NCBI GenBank assembly: GCA_947369165.1
Contig: CANBKJ010000010.1
Span: forward strand, 1 to 58,270
Reading direction: 5' to 3'
Origin: an uncultured Lachnoclostridium sp.
GTDB lineage: Bacteria > Bacillota > Clostridia > Lachnospirales > Lachnospiraceae
DNA length: 58,270 bases
Position 1 is the stretch's first letter; every line of letters starts with the position of its first letter. Both the position numbers and the translations under genes were made by a program. Under the pieces are notes generated by a model that was not told where the DNA came from, did not search any database, and saw nothing but the letters and a program-made list of their open reading frames with translations. Shown here in pieces: positions 25,770-34,706 of this stretch.

Positions 25770-28679
25770 TTATTTTACTTTGATTTTCAGCGATGCCTTT
25801 TTGCCGTTATAGGTCTTCACTGTAATCACCGCAGATCCACTCTTTTTCGCTGTCACCTTACCTTCCGCAGAGACGTCTGCTATAGCTGGCTTATTCGATA
25901 CGTAAGTGAGAGTCTGGCTTGCTGTACCTTTCGGCAGCCTTGCTTTTATTTTAAATTTCTTTCCTATCTTTAACGTCTTATTCCGGGCATTCAGTGTGAT
26001 CTTCTTCGGTTTCTTTTTCACGGTTACTTTTACAACCGCCTTTTTTCCATTGGAAGCACTGACCGTGATCTTAGAGGTTCCTTGCTTTTTACCTGTAATC
26101 TTTCCATTCCTGCCCACAGTCACATTTTTATTGGATGCCTTATAGGTAAGTTTCCTGTCGGCGGCATTTCTCGGATAGGCGGCTGCCTCTAACTGAATCT
26201 TCTCACCGAGCCCTATTGTCAATTTTTTCGCAGCCACCAGAACACTCTTAACCTCAATTGGTCTCTTTGTTTCTTCTGGTTTCTCTGTCTCGACTGGCTT
26301 ATTCGTTGCTTCCGGAGTTTTTGCCGGTTCTGGTTTTGATGTCTGCTCCGGGGTCTTTGTCGGTTCCGGTCTCGATGTCTGCTCCGGAGTCTTTGTCGGT
26401 TCCGGTTTCGATGTCTGCTCCGGGGTCTTTGTCGGTTCCGGTTTCGATGTCTGCTCCGGGGTCCTTGTCGGTTCCGGTTTCAATGTCTGCTCCGGAGTTT
26501 TTGTCGGTTCCGGTTTCGATGTCTGCTCTGGAGTCTTTGTCGGTTCCGGCGTCGATGTCTGCTCCGGAGTTTTTGTCGGTTCCGGCGTCGATGTCTGCTC
26601 CGGGGTTTTCGTTGGTTCCGGCGTCGATGTCTGCTCTGGGGTTTTCGTTGGTTCCGGCTTCTGCGGTTCCATTCCGGCAATCTTCCAGTCCCTCTCTTCT
26701 TTCAGTGCGATCGTCCCATTATCAAAAAACTGGATCGGCAGCCAGATATAGCAGACCGGATCCGAAGGTGCCGAATCCCCACCGACACTGTCTCCCATAC
26801 AGATATAAGTATCCGCTTCCTGCGTTTTCACATGGAATACATGACTCGTCTGATTCGGCAGCTGTATATCCTTGTGGTCTGTGCCATCCCACATCGTCAG
26901 TGTATCCTTTTTCCATACCCCATCAAAGGAATCCGCTACCGCATATTCTTTCATACCCGAATTGACCATATAATATTTTCCATTTCTCTCAAAGATCCCA
27001 CCTTCGGCGTTGGTAAGTTCACCAGAGCTGAACTGGAACGGCTGGGGTTCTCCCTCAATCCCCGTATAGTCTTCCTTTAATTTCGCCCTGAAGATACGAC
27101 TCCCACTGGTAACGCTGTAATCGGTATAAATAAGCCACCCATTCCCTTTGCTCTCCTCATAGAGATTGATAAATCCATTATCATTTCCAATACCGGAATC
27201 CGGCACTGCTGTAAAGGGTCCTTTTATGCTCTTACTGGTAACCACCTTTATGCCTCCGCTCATTGTAGGCGGCATGCCTCCCTCTGTCACAGACGACATA
27301 TAAGATACCCACATAACGTATTCTTCTCCGTTATAAAGAATTTTGGGATGCGCATATGTAACCCCATCCTCGTTCAGCATAACTCCTTCATAGTCCCAAT
27401 TATATAAATCTGATGAACTATAAAGATGTACTCCCGGATGTTCGTTCATTAGCTCACGATTCAGGTCATCCACACCAAACCAGTACCATTTCTTCTGTCC
27501 GTTTTCTACAACCTCGTGAACCTCGCCTCCACAGGCATATATCTTTCTTCCATCGGTATCGTACAGCACTCTGCCCGAAAGACCTGGTATGTTATCATAA
27601 CTTCCCGGTTCTTCCGGCTGCACCCCTTCGATTTCCCCTATTTTCCAATTACTCAGCTCCCAAAGGGCGATCGTCCCGTCATTAAAAAACTTGATCGGAA
27701 GCCAGATATATCTGGGCTCAGTTCCACCACCCACACTGTCGCCAACACAGACCCATAAGTCTGAATTTCCTGTTCTGACCCGGAAGGCATTACTCGTCTG
27801 GTTCTTGGAGGGAATATCCTTTGTAACCACGCCATCCCACATTTTCAGATCATACCGTGTCCATGTGCCATCCAGCGAATCTGCCGACGCATATTCCTCC
27901 ATGCCTGCATTCACGATATAATATTTTCCGTTCTGCTTAAATATGCCGCCTTCAGTGTTCACCACCGGATCCCCAGAAAATTTCAATGGCTGTGTTTCAC
28001 CAACAGTCGACTTATAATCCGATGACAGTTTCGTTTTGCTGATCCCTGCAGAACCAGTAGTACCAGATGGATCACCATTCTGGATCAGGTATGCCGTACC
28101 TGGCTCCTCTTCATAAAGATTGATAAATCCATTCGACGTTGTTTCTCCTTCTAGAGTAAATGGCCCCGTAATGCTTTTGCTGGAAACAACTTTCACCGTA
28201 CTGGATAATATCATTCCGTCGTTGTTTCTCTTTTCGGCAGAAACCCACATCACATATTCGTCTCCATTATATAGCATTTTCGGATGCGCATAAATTTCAT
28301 CCGCTTCATTATACATAACACCTTCATATTTCCAGTTGTACAGATCCGAAGAACTGTACAGATGAATGCCCGGTTCATTATTTTGCCAGCCGGAACCTTT
28401 CAGGTCGTCTACTCCAAACCAGTAGTATTTTGTCTCACCGTTCTCTTCGACCTGCCGCACTTCTCCTCCACAGGTATAGACCCTGTTTCCATCTGTGTCA
28501 TACAAAATTTCGCCAGAAAGTCCGTCAATCGAATCATAGGTTTCCGAACTTCCTGTCTGCGTCATGTTCCTTTCCTGCGATTCCGCGCGCACAGAAGCCA
28601 CCGGCTGCAGTAACAACATTGCACTCAGCACAATCGACATTGCTTTTGTTAAAACATTACGTAAACTTTTTTTCCTCAT
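25770..28679 (-). CDS. Secreted protein with duplicated GH43-like domain, repeat linker and two Ig-like domains
   Basis: A 969-residue exported protein. A signal peptide (about 1-32, basic start then LSAMLLLQPVASVRAE) is followed by two homologous beta-propeller-like repeats of about 310 residues (about 48-355 and 358-670). Each begins GLSG-x-(I/V)-LYDTDG and includes GVDDL...HLYSSSDLYNW, as in GH43 enzymes of the galactanase (GH43_24/34-like) branch. Residues 676-795 are ten copies of a 12-residue EPTKTPEQTSxP linker, then two bacterial Ig-like (Big_2) domains reach the end. There is no LPxTG or SLH anchor. Where the branch normally shows AHGG, the repeats show TCGG and ACGG, so catalysis is uncertain. 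The upstream promoter is at 28744-28772. Confidence 0.75.
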   Translation of the reverse strand: MRKKSLRNVLTKAMSIVLSAMLLLQPVASVRAESQERNMTQTGSSETYDSIDGLSGEILYDTDGNRVYTCGGEVRQVEENGETKYYWFGVDDLKGSGWQNNEPGIHLYSSSDLYNWKYEGVMYNEADEIYAHPKMLYNGDEYVMWVSAEKRNNDGMILSSTVKVVSSKSITGPFTLEGETTSNGFINLYEEEPGTAYLIQNGDPSGTTGSAGISKTKLSSDYKSTVGETQPLKFSGDPVVNTEGGIFKQNGKYYIVNAGMEEYASADSLDGTWTRYDLKMWDGVVTKDIPSKNQTSNAFRVRTGNSDLWVCVGDSVGGGTEPRYIWLPIKFFNDGTIALWELSNWKIGEIEGVQPEEPGSYDNIPGLSGRVLYDTDGRKIYACGGEVHEVVENGQKKWYWFGVDDLNRELMNEHPGVHLYSSSDLYNWDYEGVMLNEDGVTYAHPKILYNGEEYVMWVSYMSSVTEGGMPPTMSGGIKVVTSKSIKGPFTAVPDSGIGNDNGFINLYEESKGNGWLIYTDYSVTSGSRIFRAKLKEDYTGIEGEPQPFQFSSGELTNAEGGIFERNGKYYMVNSGMKEYAVADSFDGVWKKDTLTMWDGTDHKDIQLPNQTSHVFHVKTQEADTYICMGDSVGGDSAPSDPVCYIWLPIQFFDNGTIALKEERDWKIAGMEPQKPEPTKTPEQTSTPEPTKTPEQTSTPEPTKTPEQTSTPEPTKTPEQTSKPEPTKTPEQTLKPEPTRTPEQTSKPEPTKTPEQTSKPEPTKTPEQTSRPEPTKTPEQTSKPEPAKTPEATNKPVETEKPEETKRPIEVKSVLVAAKKLTIGLGEKIQLEAAAYPRNAADRKLTYKASNKNVTVGRNGKITGKKQGTSKITVSASNGKKAVVKVTVKKKPKKITLNARNKTLKIGKKFKIKARLPKGTASQTLTYVSNKPAIADVSAEGKVTAKKSGSAVITVKTYNGKKASLKIKVK
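26295..26654. repeat. Ten tandem 36-bp coding repeats
   Basis: Ten adjacent 36-bp units encode the Pro/Thr-rich 12-mer of the GH43-like protein. The units nearest the N-terminal end of the linker are the most alike and the last is the most diverged (EPAKTPEATNKP), a pattern expected from recent unequal exchange or slippage. Confidence 0.9.
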
Positions 28680-28743
28680 ATTTCGTCAACTCCTTTCACT
28701 TTTCTTTACATTTGAGGTAAATATTAAAAGCACGATAAATTAA

Positions 28744-28772
28744 AACATATCATTTATACTGCCTCCTGTCAA
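28744..28772 (-). promoter_or_regulatory. Candidate sigma-A promoter of the GH43-like gene
   Basis: Minus-strand TTGACA (28767-28772) and TATGTT (28744-28749) with a 17-bp spacer, 65 bp before the start codon at 28679. Confidence 0.55.
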
Positions 28773-28820
28773 GATAAAAGCAACTAAATTCCGTTTTGTA
28801 GGATTCATCTATGTACTGAT

Positions 28821-28892
28821 AAAAAAAGAAAGCGCCCTCCTTTATGCAGATTACGTCCTTCTACTCAACACTGAGTGGTGCTTTCTTTTTTT
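28821..28892. terminator. Bidirectional terminator after the GH3 operon
   Basis: An A7-GAAAGCGCC arm (28821-28836) pairs with GGTGCTTTC-T7 (28877-28892) with one mismatch, leaving a 40-base loop. On the minus strand it lies 15 bp after the GH3 stop codon and ends in seven T residues. Confidence 0.7.
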
Positions 28893-28906
28893 CCTATAAA
28901 ATTGTC

Positions 28907-30676
28907 TTAGATCCTCGCATCAAACAGCCCACAAAAACTATCCACGGGATCCTTTCCGGTGAATGCCTCTTCTCCTGACATCAGCTTTTCGACCAGAATC
29001 TCCAACGTATTTTCTTTATTATCATAGGTATTGATATAGGTCCGCGCCTGGGGGATATCCGCCAGCATCGTAGGCTGGCCACAGCCTACTACCACCACGG
29101 GAAGCTCAAATACATACCAGGGGATCTCCCCGCCTCCCTTAGACATGCCGAAACTTGGCCTGCCGTTGGAAACATCACACAGGGTAATGACCAGATCCAT
29201 ATCTTTCGTAAAATCCGAAATGGCATTCTTTCCTGCAAAATAAATGTTGACATCCGGTTTTTCGCCCGCGGCGATCTGCTTTCTCATTTCCTCCAGCGGG
29301 CTCTCATAAATAAATGTCTCAAATCCTCTTTCCTGTAATTTTTGCTGCAATACCTCCGCTGGATTCTTTTTGCTGCCCATTCCCATCAGTTTCATCAGCT
29401 CTCCCATAGCGCCGCCGCTGCCTTTCACATGGACGATCATAATTCTTGGATAACGCTCCTTTGTGACCGGCAGAACATCCTTGTCTTTATATTTTACGAG
29501 GGTGATCGCTTTCTGGCTGATCTGCTTCTGAATCTCCTTCGTCTGCTCCCTGCCCAGCATCTCTGACAGCACAGAGGGCTGGGGCACCAGTTCTTCCTTC
29601 ATTTTGCGGTGGAGTCCCAGATGCGCCTTCAATCCAAGGATCCTGGTCAGCGCCTCTGTCATCCGTTCCTCAGGGATCACTCCCTCTCTGTAAGCCTGAA
29701 GCATCGTGGTAAAATCCTCTTCCGGATCATTGAAGAAGAGGAACATATCACATCCGGCGTTGATGGCAGCAGGCAGCATCTCCGTCCGTTTCATCCGGTT
29801 CGTCATGGCGACCATATGAGAAGCATCCGTCACCACCATACCATTGAAACCAAGCCGGTTCCGAAGAAGTTCTGTCATGATCTCCGGACTCAAAGTAGCT
29901 GGCATCATTTCTTCCTCTGTAAGCTGAGGATTCAGCTCTTTCGTTACCTTTGGCATAAGGATGTGGCCGCCCATGATGGCATCCAGCCCATTGTCGATCA
30001 GAGTACGGTACACCATCCCATAAGTTTTCTCCCATTCCTCCAGATCCAGTCCGTTGACATTATTGGAAATATGGGCATCCCGGAAATCCAGGCCGTTTCC
30101 CGGAAAATGCTTTGCCGCACAGGCAAAGGAAGGATTCTCATGGGCCCCTTTGAGATAGGCGGTACTCATCTTCGCCACCCGCTCCGGATCGTTTCCAAAG
30201 GCCCGGTTGATGATCTCGGTGTTCTCCCAGTTATAGGCGATATCACAGACCGGGGAAAACGCCATATTGCATCCGATAGCAGAAGCCTCTTCATTGGAAA
30301 GTTTTCCCAGTTCATGGGCATACTGTTCCTCACCGGTGGCGCCAATTTTGACTCCAAATCCGATATACGTTCCGTCGGCACAGGCGCCGTCCCCGCCCTG
30401 CTCCGTATTGCATGCGATGAAAATCGGTATCTTTGCATATTTCTGCAGGATCCGGTTCTGTTCCTGAATGGCAGCGCCTGGCGCTGGGTTATACCGGCAC
30501 CCCCCCAGATGATATTTTTCCATCAGCTCCCTGAGATAGTCCTCTTCATGGGAAGAGGTCAGCTGAAAAAACAACTGTCCCACCTTTTCCTCATCGCTCA
30601 TGCCATCGATGGTCTCCTTCACCCAGCGGCAGTCCTCCTCTGATAAATGATATGGCTTTGCTTTCAAATCTACCAT
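28907..30676 (-). CDS. Glycoside hydrolase family 3 protein (beta-N-acetylhexosaminidase-like)
   Basis: A 589-residue cytoplasmic GH3 protein without a signal peptide. The TIM-barrel has the NagZ-branch loop KHFPGNGLDFRDAH, in which the family Asp-His acid/base pair is kept, although the usual D-(S/T)-H reads DAH. The nucleophile Asp lies in VVTDASHM. A GH3 C-terminal alpha/beta domain follows (about 400-589). Likely substrates are beta-linked N-acetylhexosamines or related glycosides carried in by the neighbouring GPH symporter. It is the last gene of the operon symporter, HAD, GH3, with gaps of only -8 and 15 bp. Confidence 0.85.
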   Translation of the reverse strand: MVDLKAKPYHLSEEDCRWVKETIDGMSDEEKVGQLFFQLTSSHEEDYLRELMEKYHLGGCRYNPAPGAAIQEQNRILQKYAKIPIFIACNTEQGGDGACADGTYIGFGVKIGATGEEQYAHELGKLSNEEASAIGCNMAFSPVCDIAYNWENTEIINRAFGNDPERVAKMSTAYLKGAHENPSFACAAKHFPGNGLDFRDAHISNNVNGLDLEEWEKTYGMVYRTLIDNGLDAIMGGHILMPKVTKELNPQLTEEEMMPATLSPEIMTELLRNRLGFNGMVVTDASHMVAMTNRMKRTEMLPAAINAGCDMFLFFNDPEEDFTTMLQAYREGVIPEERMTEALTRILGLKAHLGLHRKMKEELVPQPSVLSEMLGREQTKEIQKQISQKAITLVKYKDKDVLPVTKERYPRIMIVHVKGSGGAMGELMKLMGMGSKKNPAEVLQQKLQERGFETFIYESPLEEMRKQIAAGEKPDVNIYFAGKNAISDFTKDMDLVITLCDVSNGRPSFGMSKGGGEIPWYVFELPVVVVGCGQPTMLADIPQARTYINTYDNKENTLEILVEKLMSGEEAFTGKDPVDSFCGLFDARI

Positions 30677-30691
30677 TGTAGTCTCTCCTCT

Positions 30692-31534
30692 CTATTCCAG
30701 ATTTTCCCTGAATTTCTTCAGTAGCAGCACCTGATAATTTCCGCCGTAACTTCCCTGCCACAGCCGGGGCAGAGCAGTCTTCCGGCATTCTTTCCAGGAG
30801 TCTTCCTCATTTTTCACCAGGATCGGATAAAAAAATATCCCGTTCTTCTCCGCCGCCTCATAGTCTCCCAGGGCATCCCCGATCATCAGCGCATGACTGC
30901 TCTCATATCCCATTTTTAATAATTCTTCGATACAATGGGCCTTACTCCCCATATCCTGTGCCAAAAGCACATCCACGTATTCCATCAATCCATACCGGTT
31001 CCATTCTTCTTCGAGAGCCTGGGGATTGGCGGAGGAAACCACCGCCACATCCGCCATATCCCTGGCACAGCAAAGGGCTTCCTTCACACCCTCAAAAGGA
31101 CTTCCCAGCTCCGGCGGCAGATCATGGATCCGCTTGTTTACCTTCTCCGACCAGGACAAAGTCTTTTTCAGACAGATACTCTCATCCTCTTGGATCGCCC
31201 TGGACAGTGCGGTGTTGGACAATTCTTTCGTCTGTTCCACCCATTGTTCCAGATCCACGATGCCTTCAATCTTCTTATACTGGGCATCAATCTCCCGCAG
31301 TGCCTTTGCCAATCCTTTAAAACGGTTGATCCCCCTGGTTATCGTATACAAATTGATCTCATTCCAGCGTTCCAGAATCGGCTCTTTCCATCTGTCCAGC
31401 CCCCATTCTTCCACCATACAGGGACCAAAACACCGGATATGCTTTACATCCATGGAATTCATCGCACATCCATCGGAGTCCACACAGACCAAATATTCTT
31501 TTTTTCTATGAAACTGCTTCCATGTCTTATCCAT
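30692..31534 (-). CDS. HAD-superfamily hydrolase
   Basis: A 280-residue soluble protein with HAD motif I near the N-terminus (VDSDGCAMNSM), motif II around ADVAVVSSANP (serine after a hydrophobic strand), and motif III/IV in ALMIGDALGDYEAAEKNGI. The cap is a long helical insert (about 55-165), as in subclass I. A sugar-phosphate phosphatase role fits the operon with a GPH symporter and a GH3 enzyme, but the substrate is not readable. The frame opens at 31579; ATG 31534 overlaps the stop of the symporter gene (ATGGATAA), so I use that. Confidence 0.8.
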   Translation of the reverse strand: MDKTWKQFHRKKEYLVCVDSDGCAMNSMDVKHIRCFGPCMVEEWGLDRWKEPILERWNEINLYTITRGINRFKGLAKALREIDAQYKKIEGIVDLEQWVEQTKELSNTALSRAIQEDESICLKKTLSWSEKVNKRIHDLPPELGSPFEGVKEALCCARDMADVAVVSSANPQALEEEWNRYGLMEYVDVLLAQDMGSKAHCIEELLKMGYESSHALMIGDALGDYEAAEKNGIFFYPILVKNEEDSWKECRKTALPRLWQGSYGGNYQVLLLKKFRENLE

Positions 31535-32918
31535 TGTTTTCTCTCTTTTCTGCCAGGATCTGTGCATTGGACTGAACACGGCGTCTGCCTAAGGGATACA
31601 GAAACCACAGGACCAGCGCCAGCAGAATATATCCGACGGCTGGTACCAGGCAGGACACATTGTAGATCCCTTTTGTGACGGAGGGTTCAAACTGTGTCTG
31701 TGCAGTATAGCCGATCATGGTAAGAAAAAGTCCGGAGATACCGGAAGATGCTGCCTGCCCCAGTTTCCTGGCAAAGGAATAAACCGCATAGATCGTTCCA
31801 TCCGAGCGCTCCCCACTCTGTACCTCGGTGTCGTCGATCACATCAGTGATCATCGCCCAGCAGATCAAGCTGAATACCGCGAGACCGATAAAGGACAGCG
31901 CATATAATCCCACAAACACCCAGGCATTCGTGGTCTGAATGAAAAAGGCAAAGAAAAAAACTACCGCTCCCAGTATAGAGGAAAAGATGGCCAGCTCTTT
32001 CCTTCCATATTTTTCCGAAAGTTTTACCGTAAATGCTGCACAGATCAGCGTAACCACGACTCCCACCAGCCCTGCCGCTGACTGCGCTACCGTATTTCTA
32101 AAATAATTTGGATATACATAAGTCGTCATGGTTTGGGAGGTCAGCTGCACCAGAAGCATAAATACCGTGGCAACTACGATTCCGATCAAAGCCTTGTTGT
32201 GTGCGAGCCCGGAGATCAGTTTCCCAAAATTAAATTTTTCGCTCTTCTGTTCTACCTTAACCCGCTCCGTGATCAGCCAGTGACAGAGGAAATAGCAGAT
32301 AACAGCCCCGATGGAACACACCAGGGCAACGATCATAACTCTCTGACCGGAGAGGATCTTATTGCCAGCGGCATCCTCATAATAAACCAGCACTGGAATC
32401 AATACACCAATGATCGTACCGGCCAGGCTGGCTCCGATGGTTCTCCAGTTCGAGAGCTGCGCCCGGTCTTTCGGTTCTGCTGACACTGCCGACGCCATGG
32501 ATCCATAGGGAATATTGATGCTGGTGTAAAACACACTGCCCCAGAGAAGATAGGTAAAAAACATCCAGAAAACCTTAAAGGTCATAGGCATGTTCTGAAA
32601 CCATGAAGCATACATAAGAAAAGACGAAACCGCTACCGGACCGCACATCCGCAGGATCCATGGTTTGAATTTTCCGTAGACTCTTGGTTTGCTCCGGTCC
32701 ACGATCTGCCCCATCGCCACATCGGTGAAGGCATCTACAAAACGTGCCACCATCATCATAATGCCCACCAGACCCACAGACACCCCCATGACATCCGAAT
32801 AAAATTTCATCAATAACGTACTTGACAGGATAAATGTAAAGTCATTACCAAAATCGCCGAACATATATCCCAGTTTATCGCGAAAACCAAATGGTTTTGC
32901 AGAGCTATTCTCTTTCAT
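31527..32918 (-). CDS. GPH-family sugar:cation symporter
   Basis: A 463-residue, 12-helix transporter of the glycoside-pentoside-hexuronide:cation (MelB) family. The N-terminal FGFRDKLGYMFGDFGNDF and the loop DRSKPRVYGKFKPWILR are family signatures. Such carriers take up oligosaccharides or hexuronides with Na+ or H+. GGAGG five bases before ATG 32918 fixes the start; seven upstream codons are not used. It heads the operon with HAD and GH3, so its sugar is probably the GH3 substrate. Confidence 0.92.
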   Translation of the reverse strand: MKENSSAKPFGFRDKLGYMFGDFGNDFTFILSSTLLMKFYSDVMGVSVGLVGIMMMVARFVDAFTDVAMGQIVDRSKPRVYGKFKPWILRMCGPVAVSSFLMYASWFQNMPMTFKVFWMFFTYLLWGSVFYTSINIPYGSMASAVSAEPKDRAQLSNWRTIGASLAGTIIGVLIPVLVYYEDAAGNKILSGQRVMIVALVCSIGAVICYFLCHWLITERVKVEQKSEKFNFGKLISGLAHNKALIGIVVATVFMLLVQLTSQTMTTYVYPNYFRNTVAQSAAGLVGVVVTLICAAFTVKLSEKYGRKELAIFSSILGAVVFFFAFFIQTTNAWVFVGLYALSFIGLAVFSLICWAMITDVIDDTEVQSGERSDGTIYAVYSFARKLGQAASSGISGLFLTMIGYTAQTQFEPSVTKGIYNVSCLVPAVGYILLALVLWFLYPLGRRRVQSNAQILAEKRENNG

Positions 32919-33431
32919 TTTTTCCTCCAATCGCACCATTTACTGTTTCAAAGCGCATATTATTGTCAGTACCATTATGTCCAGATGAAACAATTTTATG
33001 TAAGATCAAATGAGGGGAAGAAAATCCATAATTTTTAAATTATAATACAACGATGGGAAACACGCTATGTGAGTTTCTCACCTTCGCGGGCGGCGCCATG
33101 GCTTGTGTCTTCCGCAAAAAAAATCAGTGGAGCATCCTGGCGATAAACCGGATACTACACTGGTCTTTTTTGTCTGTTATAAATCATAATTTCTCGCTAG
33201 TGCAATAGATATTAAGTTGTTTGAAGTTAAACGAAAGATTCAAATTCATCTGTCAGGAGCGAAAGCGACGGTGTAGCGTGTGGCAAAGACCATAAAAAAC
33301 AATGGTCTAGCTAGCTTTCACGACGAAGCGGATGGAATTCAAGACAAGTTTAACATCAAACAACTTAATATCCACTATACTAGGTGTACAGAAGGAATTG
33401 CTTTTCCTCCAAAATTTTACTCTTAAATAAT
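32919..33431. other. 513-bp intergenic region
   Basis: This gap lies between the GPH symporter start and the Rpn gene stop, both on the minus strand. It holds the leader of the symporter operon, an AT-rich stretch near 33030 and a 187-bp inverted-repeat element at 33197-33383. I found no convincing open frame, tRNA or riboswitch core. Confidence 0.6.
33197..33383. mobile_element. MITE-like 187-bp imperfect inverted repeat
   Basis: The outer arms at 33208-33232 and 33348-33372 pair at 24 of 25 positions (GATATTAAGTTGTTTGAAGT and on to 33232 in the left arm), and CTAGT at 33197-33201 matches ACTAG at 33379-33383. Inside, 33233-33266 pairs imperfectly with 33314-33347, and AGACCAT/ATGGTCT (33287-33293, 33302-33308) closes the tip. 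The whole unit can fold as one long hairpin. It codes for nothing. It could be a nonautonomous transposable element or a structured intergenic repeat. No target duplication could be confirmed by eye. Confidence 0.6.
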
Positions 33432-34361
33432 CTAACGATCACCCCTGGAAACTGCTTCCCGTATGATCTCCACTGGCTCCCCAGTTAATTCGCTGATCTC
33501 TTCCAGCGACAGACCTCTCTCCAGCATGCCGGTCAGCAGTCTGCCGCGACCCCAGGCAGCTCCTTCCTCCCAGCCCTCTTTTCTGCCTTCATTCCAGCCC
33601 TCTTCTCTCCCTTCTTCCCTCACCGTCGCCATATGCAGTTCTTCATCATATTCAAATATACTCAACTGGATCACCTCCGCTCGGTTGACTCTTAAGAATT
33701 CCTCCAGAATTCCTTCCTCAATGCATTCTGACACTGCCCTCTCCACCGCTTCCTGGAAATCCATCTCCCGGCTATAGCTCCGGACACGCTCCACGTACTT
33801 CATGTAATCATGCAGGGAACGGCATTTTCCTAATAGCTCTTCATTATTTCCTGAATTGATATTCAACTGGAGTACTGTCAGTTCAAGGCCGGCTTCTTCT
33901 GTCTGCCGGTAAAAGGATTCCGACAGGCGCAGGATCCTCTTCTCCGGCTGTTCCTCTGACCCGTTGTAAAATACAACAAAACGGGGTGTCGGAATCTGGA
34001 TTCTTTTTCCAGAATACAGGTCTCTTTTTTCTTTCTGGATCATTTTTTCATACAGCTTTGCTATGTAGAACAGGTCGCGCAGCGGCATGTTCGGATTTAC
34101 CGTAGACTGGTGCTCGTACAGGTTCAGCCGCAGGTCCATCACGCAGGATACGTCGTTTTTCATTGACATATAGACGGCGTTTTCCAGTCCCACTGCTTCT
34201 AACTCTTCCGGGTCTGTATACCGCGTGTCGTTTACTGCGTTGTACAGTTCCAGAAGTTCTGACTTGTCCCGGTACAGCATCCGGAATACGGTGTCTTTGT
34301 AGTTTCTTTGTGCTGGCGTTCCCGCAATCGAATCTGCCGGTATTTCTTCTCTTTTTTTCAT
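33432..34361 (-). CDS. Rpn-family recombination-promoting nuclease / PD-(D/E)XK transposase-like protein
   Basis: A 309-residue protein of the Rpn/PDDEXK_2 family, which cuts DNA and promotes RecA-independent recombination in enterics. The start RNYKDTVFRMLY and the nuclease core (Asp in CVMDLRLNLYEHQS, with E-x-Q as the late catalytic pair) fit. The C-terminal third has the low-complexity stretch REEGREEGWNEGRKEGWEEG, usual for these proteins, and ends with a small helical SLEEISELTGEPVE segment. The start follows GGAGGG. A consensus-like promoter lies at 34505-34533. Copies of this family are often multiplied in Clostridia. It sits beside the MITE-like repeat. Confidence 0.8.
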   Translation of the reverse strand: MKKREEIPADSIAGTPAQRNYKDTVFRMLYRDKSELLELYNAVNDTRYTDPEELEAVGLENAVYMSMKNDVSCVMDLRLNLYEHQSTVNPNMPLRDLFYIAKLYEKMIQKEKRDLYSGKRIQIPTPRFVVFYNGSEEQPEKRILRLSESFYRQTEEAGLELTVLQLNINSGNNEELLGKCRSLHDYMKYVERVRSYSREMDFQEAVERAVSECIEEGILEEFLRVNRAEVIQLSIFEYDEELHMATVREEGREEGWNEGRKEGWEEGAAWGRGRLLTGMLERGLSLEEISELTGEPVEIIREAVSRGDR

Positions 34362-34504
34362 TTACCCTCCGTCCTGCAGAGGGCTGCTTCCTCCCATTTT
34401 CAAACAACCTCCCTGCTTTTTTCTGATTTTCTGGAATCAAGCATTGACGTTCTTTGAGAATGAAAGATTTTTCAGATAATGAAAGAATGGTAATGCTTTT
34501 TATT

Positions 34505-34533
34505 ACCATAACATACAAGTATGATTTTGTCAA
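34505..34533 (-). promoter_or_regulatory. Promoter of the Rpn gene
   Basis: Minus-strand TTGACA (34528-34533), a 17-bp spacer and TATGGT (34505-34510). An 8-bp inverted repeat (34487-34509) overlaps the -10 box and start region and could be an operator or leader hairpin. Confidence 0.6.
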
Positions 34534-34622
34534 CCGGATTGTTTAGTTTTTTTGTTGGGGCGTGTCTGAAAATTGCTTTCCGGCAAACATATTGCAAGTA
34601 ACTAACCAGTATTATACAAAGA

Positions 34623-34662
34623 AATAAGCACCCTATGCCGTCCAGGACATAGGATGCTTATT
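34623..34662 (-). terminator. Terminator after uxuA
   Basis: A 15-bp stem with one mismatch (34623-34637 with 34648-34662) around a 10-base loop, 45 bp after the uxuA stop. T-rich sequence follows on the minus strand. Confidence 0.7.
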
Positions 34663-34706
34663 CTCATAATTTTTCTTACTTAGGGCAATCGAAGATTTAT
34701 CCCGAT

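Larger units (their letters stand above)
34362..34706. other. 345-bp intergenic region
   Basis: Between the Rpn start and the uxuA stop. It contains the uxuA terminator (34623-34662), the Rpn promoter (34505-34533) and a hairpin ATGGTAAT (34487-34494) with ATTACCAT (34502-34509) that overlaps the -10 box. I see no gene in it. Confidence 0.6.

Noticed and set aside
26295-26654. Regular 36-bp repeats that could suggest a CRISPR array
   Set aside because: There are no variable spacers between units; the repeats are adjacent and encode a continuous 12-residue protein repeat.
26258-26965. A long repetitive plus-strand frame (MSAPGSLSVPVS-type repeats)
   Set aside because: It is the reverse strand of the EPTKTPEQTS-type coding repeats of the GH43-like gene. 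It has no ribosome site and does not extend into a domain.
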